From Orobanche coerulescens (lineage: Eukaryota; Streptophyta; Magnoliopsida; Lamiales; Orobanchaceae): a DNA stretch of 64,000 bases. Positions 58,591 through 64,000 of this stretch are shown piece by piece. Position numbers and translations under genes: made by a program. The stretch lies in the NCBI GenBank assembly GCA_033398695.1, contig CM065810.1:142381215-142445214 (forward strand), given 5' to 3'. Below the pieces are notes generated by a model. That model did no database searches, had not been told where the DNA came from, and saw nothing but the letters and a program-made list of their open reading frames with translations. Each line of letters begins with the position of its first letter. The first letter of the stretch is position 1.

Positions 58591-59103
58591 AAACCACTAG
58601 AGTTCTCATAGGGGTAGGTCAAGTAGTATCAGATGATACATTGTATGTCCAGCATAAGTAAGTAATTCATGGAATGTGTCAAACACATTATGGTTAAATA
58701 ACCTTTGGAATGGTCGGAAAGGTATCAAACAGTTTATCAAACAATTCGGAAATGATGATCAGAATCAGATAGTGAAACTCAAATGGTGTAAGGTATTCAT
58801 GAAGTCCTTGAGGCACTTCTAAACTTACTTGGTTTACAAAGCTTAAGTTGTGCATAACTAACCTCTGAAACAAATGTTCATATAAGGCTTAATTAAAGGC
58901 AGAGGCACGAATCAGAGTGATGCGGAAGCAGTGCTACTTACATAGATGTCCTAGTCTACCCATTCCTCACCGGTATAACTTAGGTTCCTATGGGGAAATC
59001 TTAAAGCAAATTTTCAAAGGTAATCTTATGAGCGCATACTGTGAAAACTTAATGGTCCAAATTTCACAGGTCAAGGTTTAATGTACTACAAGTCGCAGCC
59101 TGG

Positions 59104-59115
59104 GCTCTGATACCA
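59104..59115 (-). other. Primer-binding site of Gypsy E
   Basis: The minus strand reads TGGTATCAGAGC, 4 bp from the LTR at 59120. Confidence 0.92.
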
Positions 59116-59119
59116 TAAT

Positions 59120-62100
59120 TGTAACACCCCAACCCGACAAGGGTAGAAGTGCCACATTATGGTGACATATCAAACCAAACACAAGCATACATCTTAAGTA
59201 ATACAAATGAATCTCAAAGGTTACAAAGGAAAATCTGAAATACAAGGTTACAAAGGAACAACAATAAAATACTAAGTCTGAAAATGTAAACACTTCTAAG
59301 CATCTCTAATCCAGAATACAGCTATCAAGGTGAAGTCCACTAAGCTCTTAAGCACTCTTCACTCATATCCCAGCTTCCCTCTAAAACCTGCCGCGGTGAA
59401 AAGAAATGCGGCTGACCTTAAAAAGCCCAGTGAACAGATATAAAGGTAACAAGTAATAATGAGATAATGATGGTTAATGAAGTAAAGGAACAATATAAGA
59501 TATAATAAGAGTTAAAGGATAAGTAAGGAATAAAGGTAAAGGAAATAGTAATCCACCACGAGCCCAAGTCAAGTCAAATCAAGTCAAGCCAAGTCAAGTA
59601 ACCAAGTAGCCATGTATCCGGAGGGGTGACCTCGGGATACCAAGTATAATGTGAGGGGATGCCTCAGGGGTTGGAGTCATGAGCTCCCAAGCTGTGAAAG
59701 ACGTGTATCGCACAAACCGTCAGTCACCAAGTATATATATATCAAGTAATATCATGTCATATCCATCGAGTCAAGTAAACAAATCTATGATGCATCCATA
59801 CGCCCCAGTCGGCGAAATACTTCCACTACGTAACAAGTCAAATATGGGACGGGATAGGTCATCACTCTCCAACCCTGGAGTCATGCCATCGATGCATCAA
59901 TGACACGGACATGGAACCCCCATGCCTAGTATACAAATAGTGGCTCGTAGTCTCAAACTGTGGGTCAAGGGTCAAGTCAAGTATCAAGTGTCCAAGTTCA
60001 AGGTTCATATCAAGTGGGTCAAGTCAAGTTTCCATATGAAGTATATCATATCAAGGTTCATATCAAGGTTCACGTCAAAGAATCATAGCATAGGGTTCAT
60101 AGCAAAGGTTCACATCAAGTGGGTCATATCAAGGTTCACAATTCAAGGGAAGCATAGCAAGGTTCATAAGCCAAAGGTTAAGATAAGAGAGGGTTCATGA
60201 GAAACCTGTGAGAAGGTCAGAATATTTGTACCTTAGACCGCAAGTGCAAATATAACAGAAACGTAAAGGTCAGAATCAAACTCCTTCTTCACCGAATCTA
60301 CACGAATACATGATCGTCTTACTATAAATATCTTATTTTAAATCAGATTTCTCATTCTAGTCGGCTTTCCATTTTTAGTAACTTTCCTTTTATAGCAGCT
60401 TTCCAAAAATAGTAAGTTTCCTCTTTAAGTAGTTTAACCATTTTAAGTAACTTTCTATTTTAGGCAGGTTTCCCGAATTAGTAAGTTTTCTTTTATAGGA
60501 AGTTTGCTGATATAGAAATATTAGTCATCCATAATTATGATTAACATTTGGATAAGTTAAGTGTTCAAAATATCAAATATGTGAGATTAGGGTTAATTAT
60601 GACAGTTTTATATATTTTAGGGTTTAAAGTGTAATCAATGCAAATTTAGGGTTTTAGTTGTAATTATAATAAAATTAGGGCTTAAATTGTAATTAGGGTA
60701 AAGATTCACATTTTACAAGTTAACCCTCTCTAGATTAGAAATTGGCAAGTTTAACCCTTTAGTTTAACTATTAACCATTTAACCTCTTTAGTTTAGGCAA
60801 TTTACAAAACACACCCATAAGTATTAACAATTACCAAACACACCCTTAAGTATTTTTACCTAATCAAACATGCCCTTTAAGTTCCAAAAGTGACAAAACA
60901 AACACTTAAGTTTAATAAGATACAATTTAACTCTTTTTAACCTTTTAAACTTTTTGACAGCTTTTAAACACAAACAGGTCCCAACTCTTCGAATTTCCAT
61001 ACCACATCAAAACTCAAAAATAAAATTCACAAATATTCACAGAGCTACTTCAATGTCTTAAGAACCCACACGAATGTTTCCAGAATTTATTAGTTAGTTT
61101 AACCCCGTAAGAAAAATACCCGAACACAGACTACTCAGAAAACCGACCTGCAGCTATACCCAAAAAGTATCCACATGAATGACCTACCTACACATCCAGG
61201 AAAAATCTCCAAAAATTCATGGTATTACTATACATATAGAAGCTACATACTGGAGAGTTTCGTGGCCCGACCCTTTATAGTTTTTAAATCCAAAATCGGC
61301 AAAGTTGACTGATTTCAAATTCTTAAATTTCAGATTCGACACATGATCACACAAAAATCAAAAACCCGACCAAATCAACTTGAAATCACTCCCAACCAAT
61401 TGGAAAACTTAACTAAGACATAAAACTAAGTTTTCATCTAAATAAACCGAATCAAATCATTATATATCATGCCATATCTCGCTCAAATATTCATGTATAA
61501 AAGCTGTCTTACATTTCAGAATTCATTAACACATCATATAACATGTTTAACCATACCAACGCACCCGAGACCTTCATATAATCACAAAACCTAAATTATA
61601 ACATATTTTAACATATTAAAATCATCTCACCAAGATCATCCAACAAGATTCAATCAAAACCCTAATCTTAACTTCATTATTTCATGTGGTAACTTTATGA
61701 TTTTATGTGAAGCTTATGATTTCATCTGAAGCTTTTATTCGTATAACCTTTGTAATCTTTAAGCCGACTAGTAGGATGATCAAAACATGTATTTGAATGA
61801 AAAGAAACCAAGACAAGAAGGAAATAACAAGGTTGATACATGGTACCTTTTGATGAATCGAATGGAAGAAGAACAAGGAATCAAGAACTAAAACCAATCC
61901 GAATACAAACCAAACAGAACCCTCTTCATACCACAACAAACCACGATCAAGGACCACCAAATAAACTCTAATTCGGACCTCCTTGCACCTCTTTTTATTC
62001 GGAAAATAGATGAGAGAAAGAAACCAAGCCGCCAAGTTGTTTTAGGGTTTTGTAGGTGTGTAGTTTATTTTGTTAAAGAGAGCCGTGATTTTAGTGAGAC

Positions 62101-63208
62101 AAAAATGGAATAAGGAGCGTGTATAATGAATGGGAGAATCAAAATTTCGTGATTATAGGGATCTTAGAGGGTGTTTGGGGTTGCGTTTGACACCCGATTA
62201 TCTGCTTATTGCATTCTCAAAACTCAAATAATCTAAAATTAGTGTTTGGATCATAAAATAAGAAATGTGCTTTTCTGCATTTTACAAGCTCCAAAACGGC
62301 GTTTTGAAAAAGTAGGTGAGAATGTGCTTTTTGAAAACGTGATTTTAGAGAAGTAATAGATTAGTTGTCAAATGACCAATATAACCTCAGATAATTTCGA
62401 AAATTTTTTTTGAAAAATAATTATCAAAAAAATATTTCTTTAAAATATTTAAAAAATAAAAATCTTTCCGATTTTTTTTTCAAATTCCGAAAAAAAAGTC
62501 AAAGAAAAAAATTCTAAAAAAAATTTTTTGAATTTTTTTTAAGAATCTTATTTTTTATGAAAGAAAATTCAAATTTTGTTTTTTCAAATTTCATAAAAAA
62601 AAGTCATAGAAAAAAAATTTAAAAAAAATTTGATTTTTTTTTTAAATTTGAAAGATAAATTCGAAAAGAATTTTATTTTTGAAATATTTTAAGAAATTTT
62701 TTTTCGATAATTATTTATAAAAAAAAAAATCATTTTTTTTTTCAAAAAATTTTGAAAAATCAAGTGGGTTTGTTAAATTTTGAAAAAAAAGAATTTTTTT
62801 TTGTTTGAACAGTTGGTGTTAGTTAATTTAAAAAAAAGCCAACTAACTTCATACTCATTTTTGTTAGAGCACTAGGTAATAAATATACATGATTTAAAAT
62901 GTCTATTTTAGTCATTTTACAAGTTAAGTTATAAATCATCTGATTTGCCAAACACTAGAAAAACTGATTATCTGATTATTGCGATATCAAACAACATAAT
63001 CAAATCCAAACACTATATTTCAAAACCACGTTTTCCAATAACTAATTATCTGATTATCCGTTTTCAAAACGCATAATCTATTTTCAATAAGCAATCCCAA
63101 ACACCCACTTATTGACTTAGTGAATCGTTATCTTCCTGGAGGGTGTGAATGGGCCAAGTTTTGCATGCTAACTTCAAGTATTAAGGCATAAAGTTTATGT
63201 CTTATGTT
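59120..63208 (-). repeat. 5' LTR of Gypsy E with a nested foldback element; right end beyond a hAT insertion
   Basis: Starts TGTAACACCCCAACCCGACA, related to LTR F, and carries CTGCCGCGGTGAAAAGAAAT and TCAAGGTTCATATCAAG-type repeats (59980-60190). Its distal part is shared with 20085-20770. It is interrupted by the Harbinger-like element (62167-63108) and by a hAT end at 63209. No coding region is supported. Confidence 0.82.
62167..63108. mobile_element. PIF/Harbinger-like foldback MITE
   Basis: 942 bp. The ends are GAGGGTGTTTGGGGTTGC and (other strand) GTGGGTGTTTGGGATTGC, flanked by TTA on both sides (62164-62166, 63109-63111). The central 62390-62780 is made of A and T runs that pair with each other on inversion (for example AATAATTATC...CTTTAAAATATTT on the left against its complement near 62690-62720), so much of it could fold into a long hairpin. 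No ORF. Confidence 0.8.
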
Positions 63209-63360
63209 TAGACCTGGCAAAATAGGCTCAGGCCCGTGGACCGGGTCAGTCCGCCCGTTTTTGGGCGGGCATTGGGTTTTATATTTTTGGTCCAAAAAAA
63301 AATCGGGCCTTTTTGGCCCGGCCCGCGGGCGCCCCCCGGCCAAGTTTTTTTTTTTTATAA
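63209..63360. mobile_element. One end of a hAT-type element (rest not identified)
   Basis: Begins TAGACCTGGCAAAATAGGCT with GGCCCG-rich inverted motifs (63230-63345), typical of one group of plant hAT termini. The preceding 8 bp are CTTATGTT. A matching right end and duplication were not found before the window edge. Confidence 0.55.
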
Positions 63361-63381
63361 TTATGTTATATATAATTATAC

Positions 63382-63637
63382 TACCTCTGTTCTCTTATAA
63401 CTGCAACATCTGGACTTTCACGTTTGCCAATGCACAACTTTGATTATTAATATCTTCAATTCTTTACTTTTAAAAATTATAAAAAGTTGATATTTTGAAA
63501 GTATATTTCGAGATGAATCTAACAAGATCCCACATGACTATATTTTTTCATATGTATAAATCACGAAAGATGGTCAAAAGAGAATATGTGAACAGTGTAA
63601 TAGTCAACACGTTGCAATAATAAAAGAACGGAGGAAG
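63382..63637. mobile_element. Stowaway-like MITE (Tc1/Mariner)
   Basis: 256 bp. The ends are CTACCTCTGTTC and (other strand) CTTCCTCCGTTC, matching the CTCCCTCCGTYC Stowaway consensus with changes, flanked by TA on both sides (63380-63381, 63638-63639). No ORF. Confidence 0.88.
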
Positions 63638-63639
63638 TA

Positions 63640-64000
63640 ATATTTAAGATTTTTCCTTATTTGTTAGATTAGATTACATTTATATGTTAATTATTGATGT
63701 AGTTTTATTTTTTATGGGACTTTGTGATTACTTTGTAGTATCTCATATCAATAATAATATTATTTTATAATTTTTATAAGAAAGTAGTAGTGATAAATGA
63801 GATGATGATCAAATAAAAATATTTATATATTTGTCTTTTGATTGTGGTAGTGTAGTAAATAATATAATTATCAAATAAAAATAATTGTACATTTATTTAA
63901 TTGATTGTTGTTCCGGGAATTATTATTCCCGTGATGTGTCTTACCTAATACTGATTGTAGATATATAGATGGAAGGTTCTAGATCCTTCTAGAGGTAGTA
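63640..64000. other. AT-rich tail, nothing recognised
   Basis: No coding or repeat structure is supported beyond a short inverted repeat CGGGAATTATTATTCCCG (63915-63932). It may belong to the hAT element that starts at 63209. Confidence 0.5.

Larger units (their letters stand above)
20085..64000 (-). mobile_element. Ty3/Gypsy chromovirus E, heavily decayed host of the nested stack
   Basis: On the minus strand the parts are collinear: 5' LTR (from 59120), PBS 59104-59115, protease-like remnant, reverse transcriptase, integrase, chromodomain, polypurine tract and 3' LTR. The array is split by solo LTR F (53973-57278) and by Gypsy C (21467-52466). Each insertion is bounded by a perfect 5-bp duplication, so the pieces can be joined with confidence. 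This is the only Gypsy element in the window with pol sequence, and it is a pseudogene throughout. Confidence 0.75.

Noticed and set aside
63128..63343. ORF with RPRAGPKRPDFF peptide
   Set aside because: It is the GGCCCG-rich terminus of a hAT element and has no coding support.
1..64000. Host tRNA, rRNA or intact protein-coding genes
   Set aside because: No cloverleaf, rRNA-like stretch or multi-exon intact gene was recognised; tRNA-like 12-mers are primer-binding sites only.

Overview
The window is a stack of nested plant transposable elements with no intact host gene. It comes from a plant nuclear genome, probably a eudicot. Evidence: Ty3/Gypsy chromovirus LTRs with initiator-methionine tRNA primer sites, a Sirevirus-like Ty1/Copia element with an extra 3' ORF, a plant RTE-type LINE, CACTA, hAT, Harbinger-like and Stowaway elements, and captured plant exons (ARL1-like GTPase, DEAD-box helicase RH18-like). 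The species cannot be read from the sequence. || Left block (1-18522). An old Gypsy LTR of the E/F type (A; 3033-3196 and 7693 to about 9614) was hit by three elements. These are Gypsy G (1-3032, minus strand, running off the left edge, with a gag pseudogene), a complete CACTA transposon (3197-7689, TSD AAT) carrying host exons, and an RTE LINE (about 9615-12284). The LINE was later split by a solo Copia LTR (10710-11970, TSD CAAGG) and ended by Gypsy B (12285-18522, minus; gag only, 5' LTR truncated). || Middle (18523-20084). Degenerate LTR-element debris with no gene. || Right block (20085-64000). A decayed chromovirus, E (minus strand), spans the whole block. Its 3' LTR is 20085-21004, its chromodomain 21077-21217, its integrase remnant near 53400-53540, RT and protease remnants 57284-58580, PBS 59104-59115, and its 5' LTR runs from 59120. 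Into E went solo LTR F (53973-57278, TSD TTTTC) and Gypsy C (21467-52466, TSD CTTTC). Into the 3' LTR of C went Gypsy D (21588-43411, TSD AATAC, plus strand). The 5' LTR of D took a Copia element (22914-35060, TSD ACTTC); the 3' LTR of D took a terminal-inverted-repeat element (about 40074-41625), itself hit by a hAT element (40613-41202, TSD TATGGTGG). The sister LTR of D preserves the empty site of the Copia insertion. The 5' LTR of E carries a Harbinger-like foldback element; near the right edge lie a hAT end and a Stowaway MITE. || Two recurrent architectures stand out. First, several LTR families carry, just upstream of the TATA box, arrays of short perfect palindromes spaced 21-23 bp apart; the palindrome differs between families but the spacing does not. 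Second, Gypsy families B, C, D and, more diverged, E/F and G carry a tandem double stem-loop 270-450 bp before the LTR 3' end, and the stem sequences covary between families. || Gypsy B, C and D have no pol: B keeps gag, C keeps a 171-codon ORF with only the zinc knuckles, and D has no coding sequence. They look like LARD-type elements that depend on a partner not seen here. Many frameshifts in the Copia element lie at CAG/CTG sites and may be sequencing or polishing artefacts.
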